DNA of 48,808 nucleotides from Chloroflexaceae bacterium (GTDB lineage: Bacteria; Chloroflexota; Chloroflexia; Chloroflexales; Chloroflexaceae): positions 1 through 48,808 of the forward strand of contig JAAUSY010000008.1 in NCBI GenBank assembly GCA_012032475.1, written 5' to 3'. Below are positions 15,086 through 23,123 of the stretch, piece after piece. Each line of letters starts with the position of its first letter. Position 1 is the first letter of the stretch. The notes beneath the pieces were generated by a model, which was not told the origin of the DNA, made no database searches, and saw nothing but the letters and a program-made list of their open reading frames with translations. The position numbers and the translations under genes were made by a program.

Positions 15086-17048
15086 GGGTTTTCAAACACC
15101 TCCGCAAGCAACAATGTCTCCGGCACCATCTCCGCACTGCTCACCAGGCTATCCGCCAGCACCACATCATCCGGCGACAGGCGATATCGCGTACCAGGTC
15201 GCGCAACAACCAGCGCAGCGCCTGCACCTGCGCCGGAGGGTTCTCCTCCACCAGTTCTACCTGGTCTCCGCGGTCTTGCGGGGTCGAAGCCCCCCCAATG
15301 GGCACCCGCTGAAGCGCAATGCCAATACTGACGCGGTTGGTGTCGAACCACAGCCCGCCAAGCGTCGCCATCCCGCTGTGCCAGGAAGCGTCTTGCTCAT
15401 CAACCAACTGGTAGATGGTCCCGTCCAGCGTGAGGTAGTAGTGGGGCGACCCCTGAACTCCAATCGCCGCCATCCGTTCGAGCGCCACCTCAGCCGGGGA
15501 GGTATCGCCATGGACGAACACCATCGAGACGCTGGCCCCGTTGCGGCTGCTGCGCGAGGCCGACGGCGGGGAATAGCGGATAACCTGGTAATCCCCCTCA
15601 ATGGGTGGCTCCCAGGCAGCCTGGGAGGACACCCCGAAGGTCACCGCTTCTGGGGAGAAAGACAGCGCAAACGAGGATATACGGTCGATCTGGGTCAGGT
15701 CCTTGAGCCGCTTCACATCACTCCAGTAGGGCACCTCGTTGTAGAGCGTATCTAGAGCATAGACCTGGAGAGCATATTTCTTGCCGCTCACGCTCACCTG
15801 GTAGGATTCCGACAGCGGCGTCCCGATACCAGCGCCGTTGTCCAGCGTACGGGCAAGCTGGTGAAACGCCCAGTCAGGGTGGTAGGTTGCGCCCCCACTC
15901 CGGTAGGTTTCTGCCAACAGTGCCTCGCGCAACCGCACCTTCGCGAGGTTGGTTTCGCGGCTCAGCCGGCTCAACAACTGGATCTCGTCCCACTTCGGCA
16001 CCACATTGTAGAGCGTATCCACGGCAAATGCCTGGTAAACATAGGAAAGGCCATCAACGGTTATCTGCTTGCTCGGCCCGATGGGGGGGCCAAGCCTGGT
16101 GCTCAGGGCATATTGATGGAACGCCCAGTCGGGGTGAAACGCTGCCCCGCCAGCCTGGTAGGTTGCCTCCAGCAGCACCCGCCCCAGACCACTGGGGGGG
16201 ATGCTCCCCCCAAGCAAGTCGCTCAGGAGCTTCACATCGCCCCAGTGAGGCACCTCGTTGTAGAGCGTGTCGCGGGCGAAAGGCTGGTAGCTATATTCCT
16301 TGCTGCCCACCTTGACACGGGCGCTCTTTGCCAGCGGCACGCCCATCCCGTGCTTCACCGCAAACTGGTGAAAGGCCCACTCGCTCGAATACCCCCCTCC
16401 CCGCTTGTAGCTCTCGTTCAGCAGGCTTTCCATCAACGCCTCATCGCTCGGCGTGGGGATACCAATCTCGCCGGGCGGGGGCGGGGTAGGAGGCTTCTGG
16501 TTGTTGATCCAGGCCTCAACCTCGCCCCAGACCCATTCCTTGGTCACGGCCCAGCCGGGGCAGCTCTTGGTGCTGAAATCGCGGTGGAAGTAAATCAACT
16601 GGCGCGGTGCAATGCCGAGTCGCTTCGATAGCCCACCCATCACCGCTCTGGCATAATCCCAGACAGCTCCCGTCGGTCGCTGATAGTCATAATCGCCCAC
16701 CATCTCAAGCCCGATAGAGTAGGTCCACTTTCCGTTGTTCCAGTAGCCAGAATTCCCCTCCCCGGCGTGGATACCCACATCGCGCATGGGTGTCGCAAGC
16801 CATATCCCATCCGGGGCGGCGTAGATATGCGGGGCCGCGCTCCAACCCAGGCTGCGATAATACGCCTGCATCCCCTTCATTGACGCCAGCCCGCGCCAGT
16901 CCGCCACCCGTGGTTTCCAGGTATGGTGCAGCACCACCCGGCTCGGTGGGATACTCCCAAAGTTATAGGTCGCCACATACTCGTTCCATTCTGCAATGGA
17001 CAGCTTCACATTGATAAACGGGGGACTCCCCGTGGCCTGGTAACTCAT
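15082..17048 (-). CDS. Peptidoglycan amidase with three internal repeats and a degenerate second amidase domain (frameshift near 15188)
   Basis: Residues about 25-185 are an N-acetylmuramoyl-L-alanine amidase of the PGRP/T7-lysozyme type, with zinc ligands H41 (VVLHHTW), H155 (YFHRDF) and C163 (STKSCPGW) and the catalytic Lys at 161. A Pro-rich linker leads to three repeats of about 70-75 residues (about 205-455), each built on a WAFHQ(F/Y/L)A...DTLYN.VP.W core. Residues about 495-655 form a second amidase-like domain that keeps VFVHGDTS and WHSG but lacks the distal zinc ligands, so it probably only binds. The uninterrupted frame ends at 15141 with an atypical tail. Adding one base near 15188 joins it to RYRLSPDDVVLADSLVSSAE and a stop at 15082. 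No signal peptide is seen. GGAGGAGG precedes the start. Confidence 0.85.
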
Positions 17049-17107
17049 CGTCCCGTACCTCCTCCAGAAGTTTGCAATCGCGCAACCGCCTTACTCCTCC
17101 GGGTGTC

Positions 17108-17113
17108 ATTATA
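17108..17113 (-). promoter_or_regulatory. -10 element upstream of the amidase gene
   Basis: Minus-strand TATAAT about 60 bp before the amidase ATG. A TTGTCA lies only 11 bp upstream and no proper -35 sits at 16-18 bp, so the promoter call rests on the -10 alone. Confidence 0.4.
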
Positions 17114-17183
17114 CCGCATACCCATGACAACCCTGCTCCAATTCCCGCCCTGTTCCAGGCAAGCCGGTAGCTCTACCGCTTTG

Positions 17184-17204
17184 CCGTCACCCGTCACTCG
17201 TCAC
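17184..17204 (-). repeat. Tandem heptamer array GTGACGA/GTGACGG x3
   Basis: On the minus strand one GTGACGA and two GTGACGG copies. The stop codon of the DUF2723 gene (17196-17194) lies inside the array. Confidence 0.75.
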
Positions 17205-18750
17205 TGGCATCACACCCGATAACCCGGTCATCGTCGTTATGGTCGTCATCTTCCAGGAAAGTCTGGCAGATGGGGAAACGCCGTCGGTGCGCTTCGGTCA
17301 CCGCCTCGCGCCAGTTTCCATTGGGGCCGGGGCGCTCTGGAATATGGAGCCGCGGATAGGTCACACGCAGGTTTTCGCGATACCAGGCGAACTTCAGGAG
17401 CGGGCCGGCGACGAGCGAAAGGTCGGGGCGATGGCCGAGGGCATAGTGCGCATACCAGAGGGAGAAAGTGTCGCGGTCGGACGAGGTGAAGACGATAGCT
17501 CCAGTCGGAGCCAGCGTGAGTACCCTGGCAGCGTAGGTGGCAGCGCGGCTATCCCGGCTGGCATCCACCAGCGGCGTAGTCGCCCTGGCCTTCCAGGCAA
17601 CGAGCACGAACGCCACCGCTGCGAGCAAGAGCGCTCCCCACAGGTTCCAGCGGGCCGCGAGCTTCAGGAGCCACGCGCAACCCAACCCCACCCAGATGGC
17701 GAATATGAGGGAAACCGGAATGAGGTAGGCATAGGAATCGGCGGTATTGTAGGTCATCGCAAAGAGGGAGAAGAGAACGGCCATCGCAGCGGTCAGCCAG
17801 ACCCACCCCCGCACCGAACGCCCTTCCGGCGGGAGCACGCGGTCGGCATAGAGCAGGCCCGTGCATCCCACCGCAACCCCGGCCCACCCGAACTGCTGCA
17901 CCAGCAGAGTCGCCCACGCCTGAACGCGGCTGGCAAGAAACATCGGGGGCAGGCCAAAAGCAAGTTCGCGGTAGGGTTGCGCAGAAACAACCCACCAGAA
18001 GCCTTCCCAGGTATCCGCCCTTCCCCAGTTGACCGGCGGGTGGGCAGCAGCACAGAGCGGCAGGGCGAGATAGACCAGGGAACCGAGGCCAACCCAGACG
18101 AGCCGCTGCCCCAGGTCGCGCCAGCGCTGGCCGGGCCGAGCGTGGAACACCCCCCATCCCACCCAGACCGCGGCAGGCAAGGCAATGGTGAGGTGGTTGC
18201 CCAGGGACAGCCCGACGACCAGAGCCATGCACCGGGCAGGCCATCGGCCCCCCCACGGACTGGCCCCGGATGGGGAGGGTTGCCAACCCTCCCACAGGAG
18301 AAAGAGCAGAATGACCGCCGTAAACCAGGCGTTCAGGCTATACACTTCGGTGATGACCGCCTGCGACCAGGTCAGGGGAGAAAACCCGAACCCCAACGCG
18401 GCGATGCTGGCTGCGGTGGTGGTCGTCCAGTCCCGCCCCGGCAGCAACCCCCGCACGATGACAAAGACCCAGAGCGCGGTGAAAACCGCACAGAAGGCAG
18501 AGAAGAGATTGGTTCGATAGGCCAGGTCGCCAGCCGGGAGCGACTGGAAGAGGCGGGACAGCAACACGTAGGTGGGGTAGCCGGTCGGGTGGGCAACCCC
18601 CAGAACAGCCGCCGCCGTGACAAGGTCGCCCCCGTCGCTGCCGTGGTTAGCCCAGGTCAGGCCGGGCGCGAGGGTGCAGGCGTAGGCCACACTGAGGATG
18701 AGCACAATAGCTCCAGCGGCCAGACCGTTGGGGGATACTTTCAGACACAC
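17194..18750 (-). CDS. DUF2723-family membrane glycosyltransferase-like protein
   Basis: A 518-residue polytopic membrane protein with about ten hydrophobic helices. The first loop contains WANHGSDGGDLVTAA followed by GVAHPTGYPTY, the signature of the DUF2723 family, a GT-C-type relative of protein O-mannosyltransferases. The acidic DGGD loop is the expected lipid-phospho-sugar binding or catalytic site. A soluble C-terminal part (about 430-518) contains a Rossmann-like strand (GAIVFTSSDRDTFSLWY). The start at 18750 overlaps the acetyltransferase stop at 18741 by ten bases, so the two genes are co-translated and may work on the same glycan. The last residues, CDASDE, are encoded by a 7-bp repeat array (17184-17204). 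Substrate unknown. Confidence 0.85.
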   Translation of the reverse strand: MCLKVSPNGLAAGAIVLILSVAYACTLAPGLTWANHGSDGGDLVTAAAVLGVAHPTGYPTYVLLSRLFQSLPAGDLAYRTNLFSAFCAVFTALWVFVIVRGLLPGRDWTTTTAASIAALGFGFSPLTWSQAVITEVYSLNAWFTAVILLFLLWEGWQPSPSGASPWGGRWPARCMALVVGLSLGNHLTIALPAAVWVGWGVFHARPGQRWRDLGQRLVWVGLGSLVYLALPLCAAAHPPVNWGRADTWEGFWWVVSAQPYRELAFGLPPMFLASRVQAWATLLVQQFGWAGVAVGCTGLLYADRVLPPEGRSVRGWVWLTAAMAVLFSLFAMTYNTADSYAYLIPVSLIFAIWVGLGCAWLLKLAARWNLWGALLLAAVAFVLVAWKARATTPLVDASRDSRAATYAARVLTLAPTGAIVFTSSDRDTFSLWYAHYALGHRPDLSLVAGPLLKFAWYRENLRVTYPRLHIPERPGPNGNWREAVTEAHRRRFPICQTFLEDDDHNDDDRVIGCDASDE

Positions 18751-19376
18751 GCCCTGAGCGCCTCAATATCGGCGGAAGTAATCTGCTCCAGGTTGCGGGA
18801 AATCTTCGCTACGTCCCAGTCCCACCACGCAATCTCCAGGAGCGCCCGGACCACGTGGTCGGGGAAGCGCTGACGGATGACCTGTGCCGGGTTGCCACCA
18901 ACGACCGTGTAGGGGGCAACATCGCGGGTAACAACCGCCTTTGCCCCGATGATAGCCCCATCGCCAATCGTGACGCCGGGCAGAATAACCGCCTCGTAGC
19001 CGAGCCAGACATCGTTCCCAACCATGGTATCCCCTTTGTACGATGCCTGACGGTAGGACGCAGGTTGGACGCGCTCCCACCCGTTGCCAAAGATGGAGAA
19101 GGGGTAGGTCGAGAAGCCGGTCGTTTCGTGGTTGGCCCCGTTCATGATGAACGTGACGCCCCTGGCGATGGAGCAGAACTTTCCGATGATCAGCCGGTCC
19201 CCGATGAACGGGAAGTGGTAGAGCACCCGGCGCTCGAAATGCTCCGAGTCCTCCGGGTCGTCATAGTAGGTATAATCACCAACGCTGATATTCGGGTTGG
19301 TGATGGTCTGCTTGATGAAACAGATTTGCGGAAACCCGATCATCGGGTGGATGGTGCGAGGGTCGGGACCGTTCAT
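18741..19376 (-). CDS. Hexapeptide-repeat acetyltransferase, CatB/Vat type
   Basis: A 211-residue left-handed beta-helix acetyltransferase. Hexapeptide repeats run through IGKFCSIARGVTFIMNG and VGNDVWLGYEAVILPGVTIG to the canonical ending VVTRDVAPYTVVGGNPAQVI. The catalytic His is H83 in GANHETTGFSTYPF, and the WWDWD near the end matches the xenobiotic acetyltransferase subfamily (CatB/Vat). That subfamily includes antibiotic-modifying enzymes and many sugar or unknown-substrate acetyltransferases. Because it overlaps the glycosyltransferase gene, acetylation of a glycan is at least as likely as drug resistance. The ATG at 19376 has a poor ribosome binding site; an ATG at 19343 is an alternative start. 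Confidence 0.85.
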   Translation of the reverse strand: MNGPDPRTIHPMIGFPQICFIKQTITNPNISVGDYTYYDDPEDSEHFERRVLYHFPFIGDRLIIGKFCSIARGVTFIMNGANHETTGFSTYPFSIFGNGWERVQPASYRQASYKGDTMVGNDVWLGYEAVILPGVTIGDGAIIGAKAVVTRDVAPYTVVGGNPAQVIRQRFPDHVVRALLEIAWWDWDVAKISRNLEQITSADIEALRACV

Positions 19377-19470
19377 AGTTTAGATATGGGTACATCTCCA
19401 GACGGAGTTTGTTGCTCGTCCTGGTCCAGGTCCAACTTCAATCATGATAAGAGTAGCATGCCCCTTCCTT

Positions 19471-19490
19471 TTTGACAAACCGAGGTCAAA
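19471..19490. promoter_or_regulatory. Dyad symmetry upstream of carA
   Basis: TTTGAC-N8-GTCAAA, a perfect 6-bp dyad about 70 bp before the carA start, between the divergent acetyltransferase and carA. It contains a TTGACA hexamer but no matching -10 at normal spacing. Candidate operator only. Closer to carA a TGTGCTAGAAT extended -10-like string occurs at 19532-19542. Confidence 0.35.
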
Positions 19491-19558
19491 CCGGAGCTAG
19501 CCCGGACCGGCCGCAGAGGTGGGCCACGTTCTGTGCTAGAATAGAGGAGGATACTGGT

Positions 19559-20782
19559 ATGGAGCCAGGAGGAATGAAGAGAGTGGATGCAATGCTGGTC
19601 CTGGAAGATGGACAGAGCTTCCGCGGGCGCTCATTTGGCGCACCGGGTGAGCGAGTTGGCGAAGTGGTCTTTAATACGGGGATGACCGGTTACCAGGAGA
19701 TTTTGTCGGACCCGTCCTATTGCGGACAACTGGTGGTGATGACCGCTCCGCACATTGGGAACACCGGGGTCAATACCTTCGACTTCGAGTCGCGGCGTCC
19801 CCAGGTTTCAGGGTTCATCGTGCGGGCACACAGCCGCGAATGCTACAGTTCGTGGCGGGCCAGTGGCAGCCTGGAACAACTCCTGCGCGAGCACGGGATT
19901 GTCGCCATCACCGATGTGGACACCCGCGCCCTGACGCGGCATATCCGGTCGGCAGGAGCCATGCGCGGCATCATCTCCACGGAGCCGGTTTCGGTGGAGG
20001 CTCTGCGTGAGAAGGCGTGCCACTCACCGCAGATGGAAGGGCTGGACCTGACCGGAGCCGTTACCTGCGCCCAGCCCTATGGGTGGCACGAAGGCAGCAG
20101 CGAATGGCGGGTCAGGATACGAGCAGGGCAGGTATCAGATGGGCAGGCATCCGCTGGTGAGATGGTTCGTCCCCTGCACGTGGTAGCCTACGACTTTGGC
20201 ATCAAAAATACCACGTTGCGGCGGTTGGTGGACCATGGCTGCCGCGTGACGGTCATCCCCGCGAAAACCACGGCGGCAGAGGCGCTGGCGCTCCAACCCG
20301 ACGGCATCTTCTATTCCAACGGTCCCGGCGACCCGGCAGCAGCGACCTATGCGGTGGAGACGCTGCGAACCCTGCTCGGTCGGGTGCCAATCTTCGGCAT
20401 CTGCCTGGGGCACCAGTTGATGGGGCTGGCGCTGGGGGGGCAAACCTTCAAGCTCCCTTTCGGGCACCACGGGATCAATCATCCCGTGCGCTACCTCGTG
20501 ACCGGATGCGTGGAAATCACCTCCCAGAACCACGGGTTTGCGGTTGACGCAGAAAGCCTGCCCTCCGAGGTCGAGGTGACCCACCTGAACCTGAACGACG
20601 GTACAGTAGAAGGATTGCGCCATCGGGGGCTTTCCTGTTTCAGTGTGCAATATCACCCGGAGGCGGGGCCGGGCCCGCACGACACCACCTACCTCTTTGC
20701 CGAGTTTGTGCAGGAAATGCGGGCGGCCCATGCCCCTTGGCGCTCTGACACAGGATGTAGAGATGGTTGCAAGGTGAGCTAA
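19559..20782 (+). CDS. carA: Carbamoyl-phosphate synthase small subunit
   Basis: A 407-residue glutaminase subunit that releases ammonia from glutamine for carbamoyl phosphate, used for arginine and pyrimidines. The N-terminal CarA domain begins [17 protein letters not shown]. The class I glutamine amidotransferase half has YDFGIKNT, the nucleophile C282 in [15 protein letters not shown], and the His-Glu pair in [13 protein letters not shown]. The ATG at 19559 is chosen for GAGGAGG eight bases upstream; an earlier in-frame ATG at 19472 lies before the likely -10 element. carB is not adjacent; the next gene is an aldo/keto reductase 28 bp downstream. A slightly expanded loop ([17 protein letters not shown]) precedes the amidotransferase domain. 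Confidence 0.96.
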   Translation: MEPGGMKRVDAMLVLEDGQSFRGRSFGAPGERVGEVVFNTGMTGYQEILSDPSYCGQLVVMTAPHIGNTGVNTFDFESRRPQVSGFIVRAHSRECYSSWRASGSLEQLLREHGIVAITDVDTRALTRHIRSAGAMRGIISTEPVSVEALREKACHSPQMEGLDLTGAVTCAQPYGWHEGSSEWRVRIRAGQVSDGQASAGEMVRPLHVVAYDFGIKNTTLRRLVDHGCRVTVIPAKTTAAEALALQPDGIFYSNGPGDPAAATYAVETLRTLLGRVPIFGICLGHQLMGLALGGQTFKLPFGHHGINHPVRYLVTGCVEITSQNHGFAVDAESLPSEVEVTHLNLNDGTVEGLRHRGLSCFSVQYHPEAGPGPHDTTYLFAEFVQEMRAAHAPWRSDTGCRDGCKVS

Positions 20783-20810
20783 ACGGCAATAGCAAAGGAA
20801 GGAAGACCGT

Positions 20811-21812
20811 ATGCAGCGACGAAAACTGGGACCCCTCGAAGTGAGCGCCATAGGCTACGGCGCAATGGGGTTGGAGGGGTATTATGGCAGCATTGGTCAG
20901 GCGGACGCAATCGAGACCATCCGGCATGCCCTCGACTGCGGCATCACCTTGCTTGACACGGCTGATGCCTATGGGGATGGACACAACGAAGCGCTCCTGG
21001 CGCAGGCCATCAACGGTCGGAACCGGGATGCCATCGTCATCGCGACCAAGTTCGGCATCGTCTTTGACCCCGACGAACGTGGCACGTCACTGACAACGGG
21101 TTGGGGCTTCTCGTTGAACATCAACGGTCGGCCAGAATACGCACAGCGTGCGCTTGACGCCAGTCTCAAACGACTGGGTGTGGAGTACATAGACCTGTGG
21201 TACCTCCACTACCCTGATCCTGCCACGCCAATACAGGAAACCGTCGGGGCTATGGCCGAGCAGGTACACGCGGGCAAGGTGCGCTATCTCGGCTTGAGCA
21301 ATGTCACCGCAGAACAGGTGCGGCACGCGCACGAGGTGCATCCTATCAGCGCCGTGCAATACGAATATTCGCTGTGGCGGCGTGAAGCTGAGCAAACACT
21401 CCTCCCCACCACCCGCGACTTAGGCATAGGTTGTGTGGCATGGGGGCCGTTGGGGACAGGATTCCTTGCTGGAATGACCCGCGTTGCCGAGGATGACTTT
21501 CGCTACCATAATCCGCGATATCAGGGTGAGAACCGCCAGCATAACGAGGAACGCTTTGCGCCACTGAGCGATATGGCGAAAGAACTGGGCATCACAGCGG
21601 CACAACTCGCCCTCGCCTGGCTGTTGCATCAAGGCAGCAACATCGTGCCCATTCCCGGCACGCGCCAGGCTGCCCGCGTAGAGGAAAACGCCGCGGCGGT
21701 CGAAATTGTGCTCACTCCGGAGCACCTGGCACGGATTGACCAGCTTGCCCCGGCGGGCTTGCACGTGGAAACACCCTGGTGTAAGACCCGTGACGTGACG
21801 AGTGATGCGTGA
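20811..21812 (+). CDS. Aldo/keto reductase
   Basis: A 333-residue NADPH-dependent TIM-barrel reductase. The catalytic tetrad is complete: D49 and Y54 (LLDTADAYG), K80 (IATKFG) and H133 (LWYLHYPD). The NADPH-binding segment IPGTRQAARVEENAAA lies near the C-terminus. The overall pattern (RKLGPLEVSAIGYGAMG start) matches the AKR13-like subgroup of general carbonyl reductases. AAGGAAGG precedes the ATG, 28 bp after carA, so co-transcription is likely although no functional link is obvious. The last residues, TRDVTSDA, are encoded by the 7-bp repeat array at 21795-21822. Confidence 0.93.
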   Translation: MQRRKLGPLEVSAIGYGAMGLEGYYGSIGQADAIETIRHALDCGITLLDTADAYGDGHNEALLAQAINGRNRDAIVIATKFGIVFDPDERGTSLTTGWGFSLNINGRPEYAQRALDASLKRLGVEYIDLWYLHYPDPATPIQETVGAMAEQVHAGKVRYLGLSNVTAEQVRHAHEVHPISAVQYEYSLWRREAEQTLLPTTRDLGIGCVAWGPLGTGFLAGMTRVAEDDFRYHNPRYQGENRQHNEERFAPLSDMAKELGITAAQLALAWLLHQGSNIVPIPGTRQAARVEENAAAVEIVLTPEHLARIDQLAPAGLHVETPWCKTRDVTSDA

Positions 21813-21822
21813 TATGTGACGG
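21795..21822 (+). repeat. Heptamer array at the end of the aldo/keto reductase gene
   Basis: GTGACGA, GTGATGC, GTGATAT, GTGACGG in tandem. The stop of the aldo/keto reductase gene (21810-21812) lies within it. Confidence 0.7.
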
Positions 21823-21894
21823 TCCTTTGCAGAAGGCCCGTAACCGTCTTCGGCGTGAAAATCATCACCCGAATCTGCGGTGAGAGCAGCAAGG

Positions 21895-23082
21895 TCACGA
21901 ATGCCTTGCCACCACAAGGTCCTGCGAGGCGGCCCACTGGTTGAGGTCCTGACGATTGATGGTCGCGGCCATCAGGTCGGGGAAGAGGTCGGGGGTGCAG
22001 GCAAACGAGGGCACCCCCAACCCTGCCAGCTCTGCGGTGACATGCCGGTCATACGAAGGGGCCCCATCGTCGTTCAGCGCCAGCAGCGCCACCATCTGGA
22101 CGCCGGAGCCAACCAGCGCCGCGGCCCGCTTGAGCATCTCCTCGCGGTTGCCCCCCTCATACAGGTCGCTAATCAGCACCAGGATGGTTTCCCGCGGGCG
22201 GGTCACCTTTTCCTGACAATAGGCCAGGGCCCGGCTGATATCGGTGCCACCGCCCAGTTGCACCCCGAACAACACGTCAACCGGGTCTTGCAAATCCTCC
22301 GACAGGTCAACCACGGAGGTGTCAAACACGACCATGCGCGTTGAGACCGCCGGCAGCGAGGCCAGCACTGCCCCGAAGATGCCCGAATAGACTACCGAGG
22401 TTGCCATAGAACCGCTCTGGTCAACGCACAGGATGATATCACGCAGGGATGACCGTTTGCGCCCGTAGCCAATGCGCACTTCGGGGATAATCGTTCGATA
22501 CTCTGGCTGGTAGTGCTTCAGGTTGGCGCGGATGGTGCGGTTCCAATCTATTTCGTTGTGGCGCGGGCGGCGGTTGCGGATGGCGCGGTTCAGGCTCCCC
22601 AACACCGCCTGGCGGGTGGGGTTGGCGAGCTTGCGTTGCAATTCCTGCACCACGCGGGCCACAACCTGGCGGGCAGTGGCCTTTGTCTGGTCAGGCATCA
22701 CCCGGCTGAGCGATACCAGCGTGGCGACCATATGAACGTCTGGCTCAATGGCTTCGAGCATCTCCGGCTCCATCAGCATTTGCTGAAGATTGAGCCGCTC
22801 CAGGGCGTCCTGCTGCATCACCCGCACCACCGAGGAAGGGAAGTAGGTGCGGATATCGCCAAGCCAGCGGGCCACCCTGGGGGCCGAACTGCCCAATCCT
22901 CCACGGCGGTCATCCGAATCTGCGCCAGAACCCGAACCGTAGAGCGCTCCGAGCGCCTGGTCCATCGTCTGGTCTGCGCCGTGCAGCGATAGGCCAATCC
23001 CATCGGCCTCGCCACCGCCGAGGATGAGCCGCCAGCGCCGCAACCGTTCGTCATCGCTGGTCATAGAGATAGACATAGACAT
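21895..23082 (-). CDS. VWA-domain (MIDAS) protein of the MoxR/DUF5682 cassette
   Basis: A 395-residue soluble protein. The N-terminal half (about 1-200) is helical. The von Willebrand A domain (about 213-385) has an intact metal-ion-dependent adhesion site: DQSGS at 221-225, the Thr in LGGGTDISRA near 280 and the Asp in LVLISDLYEGG near 306. VWA proteins of this kind pair with MoxR AAA+ ATPases as substrate adaptors or co-chaperones; the partner ATPase lies two genes upstream. It is the last gene of the five-gene minus-strand cassette, 41 bp after the DUF5682 gene, with AAGGAG ten bases before the ATG. No signal peptide, so cytoplasmic. Confidence 0.88.
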   Translation of the reverse strand: MSMSISMTSDDERLRRWRLILGGGEADGIGLSLHGADQTMDQALGALYGSGSGADSDDRRGGLGSSAPRVARWLGDIRTYFPSSVVRVMQQDALERLNLQQMLMEPEMLEAIEPDVHMVATLVSLSRVMPDQTKATARQVVARVVQELQRKLANPTRQAVLGSLNRAIRNRRPRHNEIDWNRTIRANLKHYQPEYRTIIPEVRIGYGRKRSSLRDIILCVDQSGSMATSVVYSGIFGAVLASLPAVSTRMVVFDTSVVDLSEDLQDPVDVLFGVQLGGGTDISRALAYCQEKVTRPRETILVLISDLYEGGNREEMLKRAAALVGSGVQMVALLALNDDGAPSYDRHVTAELAGLGVPSFACTPDLFPDLMAATINRQDLNQWAASQDLVVARHS

Positions 23083-23123
23083 ACACGCATTGCTCCTTCA
23101 TCCCTCACCACATCTCACTGAGC

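Noticed and set aside
17239-18873. 544-residue plus-strand frame opposite the DUF2723 gene
   Set aside because: Charged, low-complexity shadow translation; the opposite strand encodes a coherent membrane protein.
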